A stretch of DNA of 64,000 nt from Gigaspora rosea (taxonomy: Eukaryota > Glomeromycota > Glomeromycetes > Diversisporales > Gigasporaceae), in NCBI GenBank assembly GCA_003550325.1, contig QKWP01000357.1:137915-201914 (forward strand), written 5' to 3'. Under the pieces are notes generated by a model. The model saw only the letters and a program-made list of their open reading frames with translations. It was not told the DNA's origin and searched no databases. The stretch's first letter is position 1; each line of letters starts with the position of its first letter. Shown piece after piece: positions 24,316 through 36,810 of the stretch. The translations under genes and the position numbers were made by a program.

Positions 24316-25852
24316 ATATATACTTACCTTATAAAAGGTGTTATTAATAAAAATTGTACTAATAAAAATTTTATCTCTTTAGACTAAAAAATTTACTAGA
24401 AATGCTTCATATTTATTTTAGAAAATACCACTTATGCTCTAAAGTACTATTATATACCTTTTTGATAGTAATTTTAACTTATTCCATTGATTTTTTTCAA
24501 TATTCACTCTCTATTTGTATATATACAAAAGATTTTTATATAATTTAAAGAAATTGAGCAGTTACAAATATATTTTATACTATACATAGTAACAAAATTA
24601 TTTTGGGTTTTGGGACTTGAAATTAAAATTTTTTTCTGAAATTGTTTTTGATCTTTTTATTTAAAACTCAAAATTTTTTGATACTTTCTTTAAATAGACT
24701 AAATTATAAGGAACATAACTATATAAATTTATTTGCTCTTCCTTATAAAAAATTTCAATTTATTTTTGAAAAACCAAAATAGGCATTTTTCAAAAATCAA
24801 TTTTGGTAGTATGTATGTTTTATACTATCAATGAGTTTGGATAATTTTTTAAGAACCCAAACATCAGCAAAAAATAGTTTTTGGCAATTATCTTGGCATT
24901 TAGTGGTTCAATTTGAATAAACTTTTTTAAAAATGAAGCTCTCAGTAAGGCATATTTAACAAAAAAGTTTATTCAATTCTTTTTACCAGATTAGAAGTTA
25001 TTTAAGTAAATATAGGTTTGTAATTTTAGCAAATTAAATCAAAATTGGCCAAAATTCAGTTATGATCTATATGACAGATATCTGAGGTTCTATTTCTTAT
25101 ATGCATTATAAATATATAATATAGTTCATATTCAACAAAATAATTTTTTTATTAAGTAAACAAATATTTGCATTAATGATAGCATTTATAATATCTTTCT
25201 CTGTGTTTGTTAAAAAATAATTTATAAATTATATTGATTATTTTAATTTTATCAATATTATACTTAACAAATAATCTCTTTTACAAATTTTTTAATTCTT
25301 TTATAAAAAAACTATCTCACTTACAACTGCACTTATCAAGATTAATATACTTAAATAATAATTGACAAAATGATGAAAATTATAAAAATTTTATTATTTT
25401 TTTGGTTGTTCTCATATTTTGATTATTTTCAAAAGATGTTGTCTCTCTTTTTGACTCTTATTTAAAAATTTTTGATTTTAATATCAAATAAAGCCCTATT
25501 TATAATAATTAGAATTAAGGGTAGGGTGTATGTAGATCATTTTTTATATGAACTACATGGTAGATTGAATTTTTATATAGTAAATAAAAATATGCTTCTA
25601 ATAAAACTTTTTATTATCTAAGTCAATTTTTACCATATTTATATAATATATAGTTTAAAGTAGCTTGTTTATAATAGTGAAGTTGTAAGAAATGTATCTC
25701 TTTAAAAAAATAAATTTCATATAGAATTAAATTTTCTGAGGTCTCTATATGTTTTTCCTGGGTTACACAAAAATTTGATAATCCTTATTGGTCGAATCAT
25801 ATGATGTTTATATGTAAATCATATGATATGGTTATACAAAGTTGATCTACAA
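24316..25852. other. AT-rich intergenic sequence, no genes seen
   Basis: Long A/T runs with no open frame of note on either strand and no clear repeat ends. A stretch at about 24600-24720 resembles 27945-28090 loosely (GACTTGAAATTA...AATTGTTTTTGAT), perhaps an old dispersed repeat. Confidence 0.6.
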
Positions 25853-26641
25853 NNNNNNNNNNNNNNNNNNNNNNNNNNNNNNNNNNNNNNNNNNNNNNNN
25901 NNNNNNNNNNNNNNNNNNNNNNNNNNNNNNNNNNNNNNNNNNNNNNNNNNNNNNNNNNNNNNNNNNNNNNNNNNNNNNNNNNNNNNNNNNNNNNNNNNNN
26001 NNNNNNNNNNNNNNNNNNNNNNNNNNNNNNNNNNNNNNNNNNNNNNNNNNNNNNNNNNNNNNNNNNNNNNNNNNNNNNNNNNNNNNNNNNNNNNNNNNNN
26101 NNNNNNNNNNNNNNNNNNNNNNNNNNNNNNNNNNNNNNNNNNNNNNNNNNNNNNNNNNNNNNNNNNNNNNNNNNNNNNNNNNNNNNNNNNNNNNNNNNNN
26201 NNNNNNNNNNNNNNNNNNNNNNNNNNNNNNNNNNNNNNNNNNNNNNNNNNNNNNNNNNNNNNNNNNNNNNNNNNNNNNNNNNNNNNNNNNNNNNNNNNNN
26301 NNNNNNNNNNNNNNNNNNNNNNNNNNNNNNNNNNNNNNNNNNNNNNNNNNNNNNNNNNNNNNNNNNNNNNNNNNNNNNNNNNNNNNNNNNNNNNNNNNNN
26401 NNNNNNNNNNNNNNNNNNNNNNNNNNNNNNNNNNNNNNNNNNNNNNNNNNNNNNNNNNNNNNNNNNNNNNNNNNNNNNNNNNNNNNNNNNNNNNNNNNNN
26501 NNNNNNNNNNNNNNNNNNNNNNNNNNNNNNNNNNNNNNNNNNNNNNNNNNNNNNNNNNNNNNNNNNNNNNNNNNNNNNNNNNNNNNNNNNNNNNNNNNNN
26601 NNNNNNNNNNNNNNNNNNNNNNNNNNNNNNNNNNNNNNNNN
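25853..26641. other. Assembly gap (N)
   Basis: 789 undetermined bases; frames through it are meaningless. Confidence 1.
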
Positions 26642-27209
26642 TTGTCTAAATCATTATATTATTGATTTGTTTTATTTATATTATATTTAATATTATAAAA
26701 TATATTATAATATAATATATTTATATAATATAAATATTTATATTATACTATAAATATGAAATTTATTTAGTTTAATAATGTTTTAAAAATGGTTTTATTA
26801 ATATTACTAAAACAGTTTTAATATATATTATTTATATTATTATTATTAACTTATAACTAGTAATTATTATGTTTTTTAAAATATAATAAAAACATAATAG
26901 ATATATAATCATAATATTTTTAATTTTTTTATAGTTTTAGTAAAGTTATAAAAATTAAGACTTGTATTAGAAGAAATATTTTTTGATAATGGAAATGGGT
27001 TAATATATATGTACACGAAGGTACACATACCCATATCATATGACCTATAGATTGCTACCAAAATTCAAGATCAGTTGTAATGTTACATGATCAGAAAAAT
27101 TCAAAACAAACGTTAGTTTTGACAAAAATTGCTTATTTTGCAAGAAATTGCATACTAAACCACCTTCTTTGCATTAATAAAAAGATTTCCTTGAGCGATT
27201 TTACTATAT

Positions 27210-27253
27210 AACAACCCAAACCCAACCCTAACTCTAACCCAACCCTAACCTAA
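27210..27253 (-). repeat. Degenerate interstitial telomere-like tract
   Basis: About 44 bp of CCCAAACCCAACCCTAACTC-type sequence continuing as CTAACCCAACCCTAACCTAAC: a mix of CCCTAA, CCCAA and CCTAA units in otherwise AT-rich DNA. Confidence 0.6.
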
Positions 27254-28654
27254 CATAAACAATATCAATATTACTATTTTTGTATGTAATACCGTATGAT
27301 CAAAATAATGGGTACAAAAAATTTAATGTACCCCTATGGGTATATTTATATTAATTCAATGGAAATATATAAAATTTAAAAAATTTTTTAAAAAAAGCCT
27401 ATAGTAAAACTTTTAATATATATACTTTAAACTTCTATTACACTAAAGTTTTTAAAAAATTTTTATAATAAAGTTAACAAAACAGATCTAAAATTAAATA
27501 TTTTGCTTAGAAAACATATAGTCAAACTCAATATTTAAGATTTATTAAAAAATTTAAATTAATAAAAAAGTTGCAGACAAATTTGGCTGCAAAATAATTT
27601 AAAAAATAGGTTAAATAACAATATTTAAGGAATATTGTAATCTACAATAACAAACTTGAAATTGTATTTCAATATGCCTGTAACAATACTTTAATGTATA
27701 ATGTATTAGATATTGCTAAAGATATATACTAGCAATTAAAAATATTGATAATACCAAGGCTATTTTTCTATAATTTTTTACTTCTAAAATTTTTTAGCTT
27801 TTTATATTTAAATTATAGTTATTTGTTTAATTATATATTTATAAAAATGGATTAATTATAGCTAGTTTACTGATAACTTTATTTTTGTTATAAAATAAAT
27901 AGCAAAAAAGTATATAGATACAATATAAAATCAAATATCCTTTATTTTTATCTTGGTAGTGTTCTGCTTATTCAAAAAAACTTGAAATTAGAAATTTTTT
28001 ATTACAATTGTTTTTTTTTGATTCTTGATTTTTAAAACAATTATTGAAATTTTTAACTAATTTCTGCGATTCATTTAAGGCATACTATTAATGATGTATA
28101 TTTTAATTTTTGTTTTTAGACTATTTTTAATTACTATAAATATCTTACTATAAATTAATTTGAATTATCATATATTCTTCAATGTTTGTATTCTTTTTTA
28201 CAAGTATATCTAAAATTTATACAAGCCTTATTCTATAGATTCTGAATTTAGGTTGATCAAAATAAAGATTTTGGTTTAACTTTTTAGGCCTTTTAAAAAA
28301 TAATTATATATATAAAAATAATATTTGTATTTATAATAAATTATAGCATTTAATTTAATTACCTGTAATTAAAATTTCTATAGTTTCTAAAAACCAAAGA
28401 TCCAATTTTTGGCACTTATAATGTTTATATTTCTTGTAAAAATTTTTATTATGTGAGTTTTATATTTTTTTTAAATAGTTTTTATCAATTTGTTGTATAT
28501 TTTTTCTCAGTTGCAGAAAAAGAAGGCTAGCAAGCTTGCTAATTAAATACTCAAATCTTGGAATACTATCAAATTCTTAAGAAACTAATATAAAATTTAA
28601 TTTTTAGCTTTATTTTATTACTGTAATTTAAAATGTATATAATAAAGATAGCTA

Positions 28655-28846
28655 ATTTATAATTTATTACTAATATGATGTATTTAATCTTGATTGTTAA
28701 AAGGTAGTAGTACATTGCACTAACTATAAAATTGCATTATTTTTGTTATAATTTATTACTAATATAATATATCTGATCTTAATTATTAAAAGGTAGTAGT
28801 ACATTGTACTGACTATGAAATTGCATTATTTTTGTTGTATTAGTAA
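28655..28846. repeat. Tandem duplication of a ~96-bp unit
   Basis: Two consecutive copies sharing TATAATTTATTACTAATAT, AAAAGGTAGTAGTACATTG and AAATTGCATTATTTTTGTT in order, with a few substitutions. Confidence 0.85.
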
Positions 28847-29835
28847 ATTATTCTGTTAATATGTTTTAATAAATTTACTTTTTTGCAATTTTCTTTATCA
28901 TATTTGCTTTTACTATTATTATCACTACAATATTACTATTATTATTGTTACTAGAAATTTTGTTATTTTTCTTATTTTTGAACTTATTAAGTTTCTTCCA
29001 AATCTAAAATAAAAATTTTGTTTAAATTAAGTTATACTATAAGTATAATATTATTAATTTCTCTAATTATAAAAATAAAAGAATAGTAACTAAATATAAT
29101 TTCCAGTTTCTTCATTATTATTATTACTAGTTTTATACTCCTTGGTTTTTCTCAAATATAAACTTAAATAATATTAAGTTATAATACAATTAATACTAAA
29201 AAACCTTTAAATAAGAAAAAGCACTTTTACAAAATATACAAATAGTTATTAATTTTTTTATATTATTTTTACTAAAGGTTTGAGAAAAATAAGCAAATTA
29301 AGGCCTTCTTTAAAAACATCTACAGTTTATTCTTTTCTATTTTAAAAATAGCAACTCAGATATGGATATGCTATATTGATTATACTCAAGCAAATTGGAT
29401 TATCACAATCAACTTCTTCAAATTTACTATTTGACATTGTGTTTTTAACTTGATTTTGAATTGATGGCAAAGATAATTCATGTTCAAAATCCCAAGACTA
29501 CAAAACAATAATATTGTCCTAAAATAGGATTTGAGTAACTATATAATATAGGAATTATTGACTATACAAAAATTTTGACATACTTTAAAGGACAGTAATG
29601 TTAATTATTCTTTTTAACTTTTTTTAAATTATTCAATTTAGATTTCTAGATTTTTTTTTAAAGAAATATTTTAAGAATATACTATGCTAAAATTTGAAAC
29701 TTTTATACACTACTATAAGTTCACTTTATCTTCATTTCATTGATCTTTTATTTATATTTATTAATGCTTAATTTTTTTTTAGGAAATTAAATAGCTATTT
29801 TTGGTAAATATTATTTAAATATTGGCACTAAAATG

Positions 29836-30390
29836 TAGTGTTCCAAATCGGATCTAAAAATGCAATCAATTAATCAGATAAAAATTTTTTTAATAATCTA
29901 TTAAAAATCGATTGTACCAACTAATCGATTAATCGATTAGTTGGTACAATCGATTAATCGATTAATCGATTAAATCGATTCGATTAATCGACTAATTGAT
30001 TACTATAGTAAATAAATACAAACTTTTTTGAGCAAAGAAATAGTTAAAAAAAAAGTTTATCATATATTTCGATTGATCGATTAATCGATTAATCGGGTTA
30101 ATCGATTATAGCAGTTTGCAGGTGTGACCCCTGCAGTTCATGATGTCATGTGAAATTATGCGAAATCAGCTGATTCTCCACATCATCATCATGAAAATCA
30201 TGGGCCACACCTTTTTGCAAACCGCCATAATCGATTGATCGATTAATCGATTAATTGGGTTAATCGATTAATCGATTGATCGATTAATCAATTAATCAGA
30301 TTAATCGATTAATCGCATATTTGAAAGCCAATCGATTAATCGTCGATTAATTGATTAATCCGATTAATCGATTTTCGATTTGGAACACTA
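29836..30390. mobile_element. hAT-type MITE with ATCGATTAATCG arrays
   Basis: 555 bp with inverted ends TAGTGTTCCAAATCG, flanked by an exact 8-bp duplication CTAAAATG (29828-29835 and 30391-30398). Both halves are packed with overlapping copies of AATCGATTAATCGATT, which is self-complementary. TAGTG fits the hAT YARNG consensus. A second small palindromic element sits in the middle. Confidence 0.92.
30103..30231. mobile_element. Palindromic insert in the centre of the hAT MITE
   Basis: About 129 bp with inverted ends resembling TTATRGCRGTTTGCA followed by GGTGTG. GC-richer than the host MITE and lacking the ATCGATTA motif, so probably a separate small insertion. Confidence 0.6.
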
Positions 30391-30398
30391 CTAAAATG

Positions 30399-31061
30399 TT
30401 CAATCAGATATGTTTTTTAAAAAAAATTTTACTGTCTCTAAAGAACTTTTTTTACTGTGTTTTTCATTTCATTCCTAATTAATAGTTATAACTCATTTTT
30501 GGTACAAATAAGTTAATTTGAAATACTAAAAATTTATTTTATAAAACAAAATTTATAACAGGTTCTTAATATAGCAAAAATTCTTTAAACTCTGGTTATG
30601 TTAGAGTTAGAGTTGTGGTTATAAAATAGGAAAAAAATTGACCAATTAAGACTTTTTGTTAAAGCACTAAAGGTAGTTGCTTATATAAATTTCAAAAATA
30701 AGTAATTTTTAACAAAAAATAATTGATATAATTGATATAATTGTATTACTTTACATCTGATTCTTGAAACCTGACTTGTAAATAAAAAAATCTGCTTTAC
30801 AATAATTTAAAAATCTGGCACAGAATTTTGTTTGCAAAAAAATTTATCAAATTTGGTTAGTAATCGTCAAAAATATTTTTATTCAAATTTTGAAAATATT
30901 TAATATCCTTTCTAAAACTATATAACCTATTGGAAATATACTAACATTCTTCTTGCTGCTTATAATATGAATTTACAAAATCTTTTTGAGAATATTTTTC
31001 AAATTAATTCCAAACTTATCAATCTGTCTAAAATGCTTACCAGTATTAATTTTTTTGATCT
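30399..31061. other. AT-rich intergenic, nothing recognised
   Basis: No significant frame or repeat. A 38-residue frame at about 30967-31083 just precedes and overlaps the next entry in another frame. Confidence 0.5.
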
Positions 31062-31259
31062 ATGGACACTAAAGTGTTTCTAACTATCCCAAAAGAAAAC
31101 CTCACTAATGAAATTTCTAAAAATGTCAAAATTATTAAAGAATATATAAAAATATTTAAGTATAAGTATAATTTAGAATATTCTGATCCTGATTCTGATG
31201 AAGTAAATGTTAGTCTAGAGATTTTTATAGTTAGATTTAATAAAGTCTTAAAAGTTTAG
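31062..31259 (+). CDS. Small open frame, possible gene remnant
   Basis: 65 residues, K/E/I-rich (MDTKVFLTIPKENLTNEISK...), no recognised domain. A 38-residue frame (MNLQNLFENIFQINSKL...) lies directly upstream in a different frame, so this could be two pieces of one frameshifted gene. The composition is close to AT-rich background, so chance is a real alternative. Confidence 0.2.
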   Translation: MDTKVFLTIPKENLTNEISKNVKIIKEYIKIFKYKYNLEYSDPDSDEVNVSLEIFIVRFNKVLKV

Positions 31260-31552
31260 AGATAGTTTATCTGTATCTACTTTAACACAACAACTATAGT
31301 AAGGTTTTGAAGTTAATTTATAAAATTAAAAAAGTTATTAGAGAAAAAAATTAAATAAATTGCAAATTATAATTGTAGTTATTTTAAATAAAGCATTTTA
31401 CATATGGCATTAGTAAAGATGCAAATTCAATCTATTAAAACTTCTTTTAGTAAATAAATAGCAGTCAAATAAAAATATTTATATTTTTGCACCTTTAATT
31501 TGGAAATTTAAATTAGTTTTTGTGATCATTTTATTATATAGTTCAGTAATTA

Positions 31553-31646
31553 TCTATATATGACTCTCTAAATGCATACCCTTTTAAATACACCAGTCAG
31601 ACCTGGTCCCTAGAGCATGCATTTAGAGAAATTTGACTATATATAA
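31553..31646. repeat. Short palindrome
   Basis: Arms TATATATGACTCTCTAAATGCATA and its approximate complement around a 30-bp loop containing CCAGTCAGACCTGGTCCC. Could be a tiny MITE or hairpin. Confidence 0.6.
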
Positions 31647-32216
31647 TCTAATAATAGATATTTATAAACAGAATTTTTTAGCCCAATATATCTGTTATAA
31701 TAAGAGTAGAATGTTATTTATTTTTAAATTTATTTTATACAATAATATAATTTTGTTAAAAACTTATAATTATATATATTACTAGTTCGATAGGTGGTGC
31801 AAAGTGCCACCAATCTTATTCAGTATTTTTTTTAAATCATTAGCAACTTATTATTAAAATTTTATTATGAACCTTATCATCTATTATAGTGCTCAGGCTA
31901 TATATGTACGTAGTTAAATTTGAATAAGTTGTTCAGACTATAAAAAAGTGTATTTTATTGTCTTTTGGGAATTGCACTAACTAAATATGTTTATGTTATG
32001 AAAATTACATGTCTAGAAAGAGCATAATACTTTATTGGTTATTTGCCATAAATAGATACAAATGTTGATTGAGAAAATTCCAATATTTAGATAATTTAAA
32101 TTTGATTACAGTTGTCACAGCATATAAAAGATTGATTAATTGATTGGTTAGATGCTGCAGCAATGACAGTTTTATCCCGTTGTATCATAATTATCAAAAT
32201 TACAGTAAATTTTCAG
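31647..32216. other. AT-rich intergenic
   Basis: Only a small GGTGGTGCAAAGTGCCACC hairpin near 31793 was noted; no genes. Confidence 0.5.
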
Positions 32217-32555
32217 TAAGGCCTCACAAAGTTAATTTTTCATTTTGCATAACCTGCCAACCCAATTTTTCAAAAAAAAATTTTTAATTCCAATTTGCCA
32301 ATTATTCCATTTTTGCAATTTAATTTTTTTCTTTGGTATTGCCCAATGGCGATTAATTTTCTGGAATTACCCAATAGATCCAAAAAAATCAAAATTTTCT
32401 AATTCCATATATGCAAGCTGAAAATTAACTTTATATGTGTAACATGATCTTATTAATTTACAGTAGATTAAAAAAAAATTTGACCCATCGACTGGAAATT
32501 TGGAACACAATATTATGCAAAATGAAAATTAACTTTGCATGGCATGGCCTAATAA
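32217..32555. mobile_element. MITE-like inverted-repeat element
   Basis: About 339 bp. Left end TAAGGCCTCACAAAGTTAAT, right end (reverse complement) TTAGGCC...GCAAAGTTAATTTTCATTTTG. Noncoding. No unambiguous target duplication, so its superfamily is unknown. Confidence 0.65.
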
Positions 32556-32860
32556 AAATGTAAGTTTTGATAATATAAATTCCGCCCAGTATATTGCTTC
32601 GATATAATCTTTTATACTGGTCAAAAAGTTTTATCGAAAACTACATATTTATTACCAACAAATAATTATCAATGATTACAAAATTCACCACGTGTCCTAT
32701 TAATTTTCAGCTGTTAGTGCGAATTCGATACAAAATATAACTATCTATACCGGAGTTATTCAACATTTCTGAATTAGACTTTCTGTATATATGATAAATA
32801 GCTCCAAAAGTGTAATCAATCCTGGCCACAATATGTAGTTAGATTTGAATAAGGAATTAC

Positions 32861-33814
32861 ATGATTTCTATCATAATAGATTATTAAGTATTTGTACAAT
32901 TTCTATATAGTCAAGGTTGAATTAATTCCTGTTTGAATTATCATAATTTCTATTATAAGTTGCAATAAGCTTTTGTTATATAATATACTTATTTAATATT
33001 TTTCTGGTATGACTTAAGTTAAATTGGGTTGGAACTAGCATGGTTTTGATGTATTCAGTTTATATTGAAATTATTGTGATTCCTATCATGAGTATTGCAA
33101 AAACATTACAGAGTTTGCTATTCTGTGATTATATTATTATTGTAATTTCTGCAGTTAAACCTTTAAATGAAAATAGTCAGTGAACCAATTTTGTATTCAT
33201 TTAGACAGAACATTCATTTAAAAAAAATTTTAATTATATAAACAAAGTTAATAATATAATTTAACCAATCAAATTAGAGTAATAAATCTGATTCTTGAAT
33301 TTTGTATTAATTTAGACCAAATTTTATGCATTGAGTTATTTTGAGTTTATACGTATAACTTACATACCTTACGACGTAAATTACAGTGTAATTTATGTCA
33401 ATAGATTACATGTAACTTACATGAAATTTGGCAAACCTAATTAGTTAATATTGGAATTATTGTAAATTCTATCCTGTACTTGATGGCAGACTCTCAAGGC
33501 CCCGCCTCCGCTAAATCAAAGAATGCCGACAAAAATGAGGCGAAAAAAAAAGCCAACTTGAGAAATTTGCCGCAAAACAGGCGAATCATGAGTTTCTATA
33601 AAAAAAGTCTGTCACAGAACTTACTCGTTATTCCAGTGACTACAATTAAAATTGGTAACAAAATCATTGTGATTTCTATCGTGATTTGCTCGTTCGCTAT
33701 TTCATAATATGAAGTTTGCGTTTAAATTACCATGGCTTCTATTGTGTCACTGTAAAACATTTTGTACAGAACCTATTTACTATTCCAGTAGACTGTGTTA
33801 TGATTTCTATCGTG
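32861..33814. repeat. Dispersed ATGATTTCTATCAT-like motif series
   Basis: At least six variants of TGATTTCTATCGTG occur at about 32861, 32943, 33076, 33461, 33668 and 33799, usually preceded by GAATTATTGT or similar. The core is partly self-complementary. They lie upstream of the first BTB gene copy. Confidence 0.55.
33480..33707 (+). CDS. Small open frame with a K/N-rich start
   Basis: 75 residues from an ATG at 33480 or 33483. The first ~45 codons are GC-richer than surroundings and hydrophilic (SAKSKNADKNEAKKKANL). The rest is hydrophobic and overlaps a motif of the dispersed series, suggesting it is not coding. It could be a remnant exon; function unknown. Confidence 0.25.
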   Translation: MMADSQGPASAKSKNADKNEAKKKANLRNLPQNRRIMSFYKKSLSQNLLVIPVTTIKIGNKIIVISIVICSFAIS

Positions 33815-33937
33815 TATTACCGTAAAAAAAATTTTTAGATTGCAATAGAGATAAACTACTGTATCACAGAGAGCACCAACTTATTCATAATGCATAAAAT
33901 AGTGTAACTTTTAGCGGTAGACTAAACAATTTCAAAA

Positions 33938-35472
33938 ATAGCAAAGTTTTTTGAAAAGCTTTCAAATGATTGCCTCGAACTTCTTGATGATAAAGAAGAT
34001 TTTAATGTAATCATTAATGTTGGGGATTCACCAAATAATAAAATATTCCAAGCGCATACTAATATTTTAAGATACAGGTCTTTATATTTTCGTAATGAAT
34101 TAGCAAATATTAGTAAAGATAAAAATAACATTAAAACGATTAATATAAACCACGTTTCTATTCAGCAATTTGAAATTATTATCAGGTAATTTTTATATTT
34201 TGCTGAGCAAGCCAGTAATATGACGGTTACTCAGTTTAAGTATCGTGTATGCGAGAACTAATTTTGAATATAACTTTAATAATTTAATAGATATATTTAC
34301 GGAGGAGTGGTTTTGTCAGAAAAAGATCAAGACGCATCATTTATTTTTGATTTCGTCTTTGTTGCTTCCGAATTTCGTCTTGATGAATTAGTAAAACACC
34401 TTCAAACACAGTTAATTAAAGAAAATGCACACTGGCTCCGTTTAAATTTTGCAAACGTTTATCTTAAGAGTTTCCAAAATGAAAACCTTCAAGAATTACA
34501 AAAATGGAGCAACGATATTTTGGCAAAGTATCCAGATAAAATTTTCGATCAGAAAATTTTACTTCTCATCCAGAAAATGCACTAATTTCACTTATTAAAC
34601 GAGAAGATTTACAGATGGATGAAGGGAAAATTTGGGACCATATTATAAAATGGGGAATTGCTCAAAACACAGACTTACTGACTGATACTAAAGATTGGTC
34701 ACATGAAAACTTCTTAACCATAAAGACTACTTTGCAGAATTGTTTGCCTTTTATTCGCTATTTCCAAATGTCAAATGAAGATATTTTTGACAAAGTGTAC
34801 ACATATAAAAATATTCTTGAAGAAAATCTTTTGAAAGATATATTCCAAAAATTTCTTATTCCAAATAGACAAATATTATCAACTATTCTTCCACCTCGTA
34901 AAATTTTAACACCAGTGTTACCATCTAGAATAACGGAACCATTTCCTTCAACAGTTATCAATGAAGCTCATGCAGCAGAAATAGCATCATGGATTGATAA
35001 AAAAACCGACGCATATTCTGTAAATAATAATCCATATAAATTTAAATTGCTTCTTCGTGGGACAAGAGATGGTTTTACTGCCAAATCATTTTGGAATTTG
35101 TGTAATGGGCAAACAAACACTGTTGTAGTAATGAAGGTTAATGGCACTGATGAAATTCTTGGTGGGTATAATCCGATTCGATGGGATAAATCAGCATGTA
35201 ATTATGTGCTTTGCAATGATAGTTTTATTTTTTCGTTGAAAAATGGCACTATTCAATCTTCCATTTTAAGCCATTCATCAAAGGCGATTTATTGTTCTAA
35301 TTTGGGACCACGTTTTGGCGGTGGACATGACATTATTATGAAAGATAATTTTAATCAAGCTAATCAATGTTATTGTAATCATCATTCATATGAAAAAGCA
35401 ATTAGAAACCAAAGTGGCCAATCTTTCTTTTGTGTAGAGGAATATGAAGTATTTCAAATCCAGAGAGAGTAG
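33938..35472 (+). pseudogene. BTB-BACK-TLDc gene, copy 1 (start codon lost, frameshifted)
   Basis: Exon 1 (33938-34185) encodes a BTB/POZ domain (KFFEKLSNDCLELLDDKEDF...). Intron 34186-34290 has GT..AG ends. Exon 2 starts RYIYGGVVLSEKDQ and runs through a BACK-like helical region to a TLDc domain: LLLRGTRDGFTAKSFW, EILGGYNPIRW, DSFIFSLKNGT, FGGGHDI, SYEKAI, VEEYEVFQI. The expected start ATG (present as ATGGCAAAA in copy 3) is ATA here, with a stop upstream and no other Met in exon 1. A one-base deletion near 34548 breaks the frame before the TLDc part. Proteins of this architecture are thought to act as ubiquitin-ligase adaptors and/or in oxidative-stress-linked TLDc functions; the role in this organism is unknown. 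The TLDc half alone is open (34615-35472). Confidence 0.92.
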
Positions 35473-36810
35473 AGATATCCAAGAAATAGTTTATTCAATA
35501 TGTACACATGCCCGTGATACTGTAATACGTTATTATACACGTTAATGAAAAATGTACTAATGATTACCAACAATAATTGTTAAAGATTTTTATATTCCCC
35601 GGCCCCTAATGTTCACCCGTGAACATCTCTGATGATATTTCATGATGACACAAAGCTGTGAAAATATTAATCATTGTTCAGCGGATATGGCGTCATCAGT
35701 AAAATTTTAATTAGAAATATTACGGGCATAGGAATTTTAAATACTGTAAAGTTAAAAGTATTAAAATTTTCATTGTTTGTCTAAAGGATCTAAAATATTA
35801 AAAAATTTCTAAATAGCACTCACATAATTAATTTGAAATAATAAAAGGTCATATTAATAAAATTTTATGGCTTATATAAAAGTACCAAGGTCAAAAGTAA
35901 TTAATTTCTCAGTTGCTACAAAAATAGTAAGTAAAAGTAAATTTATTTAAAATTCTTATTGATAGAGCAAAGGTTATAAATAAGTAAAGAATAATTAAAT
36001 TCCTTGTAAAAACAAAGGACTTTTTTAGTTTATAAAACTTTATGAATTCTACAAAATAAAAAAAGTTATTAAAATTGGATCAATTGGAAGCTAGTAAATT
36101 TAAATTTTATTAACAAACTCTACGTAGTTTCGGAAGGACATTTTCCGAGTAATAATCTCATATAACTAAAAGTTAATTAATAACAAGATTCTTGTAACTA
36201 TAAAGAAAGCAAATTTTTTAAGTTTTAATCACATTTTGCAGATATCAAAATAACAATTAGCTTTAATAAATACAAAATAACAAAATTAATTAATTAAAGG
36301 TCTAATATAAAGAAAACATAAAATATTTAAATTCTTATTGGCACATTTAAAGTCTTGCCTAAAAGTTTTTAAAACGTTAAGTGTTAGATAAATAAAAAAT
36401 TTTAATTATACTAGATTAATACTTACCTCATTAAAGCTTTCATATTGTTCTGGTAATATCAATGCAACGTTATATTCCAAACCTATGTCAAGTTGAGCTT
36501 TTTGTATAAGATATATTTCTGTTGTAAAAGGCAAATATGATTTTCAGAATATAAATGTGATAAAAGAAAGAAATGTTGAAAAGTTTAAATATAATGCATA
36601 ATATCTTTTATCAATAAAATTGTTTCACAGATTGTTACATCAAATCCATAGAACAATTACAAGTTATCGTTATAGTATAATCGAATTTTTGCAATACTTG
36701 GCTAAATTATTATCATAAATATGAATTGAGAATCAGATAATCATACTTAAATAGTGTAACTTCATAATGATGATAGTGGTTTACTAGTGGTGTACTAATC
36801 AATTTCAAAA
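35473..36810. other. Noncoding spacer within the duplication
   Basis: AT-rich, matched by 45179-46340. No frame or RNA gene recognised. Confidence 0.6.

Larger units (their letters stand above)
26642..29827. other. Very AT-rich intergenic sequence
   Basis: No convincing coding sequence. Possible weak inverted ends about 27000-27357 (TTAATATATATGTACAC against TTAATATAAATATACCC). Contains the telomere-like and tandem-repeat features listed separately. Confidence 0.6.

Noticed and set aside
25823..26690. Open frames spanning the second N block
   Set aside because: Same artefact; only a few real codons at either end.
27000..27357. Possible MITE with TTAATATA ends
   Set aside because: The inverted similarity is weak, in AT-rich sequence, with no target duplication.
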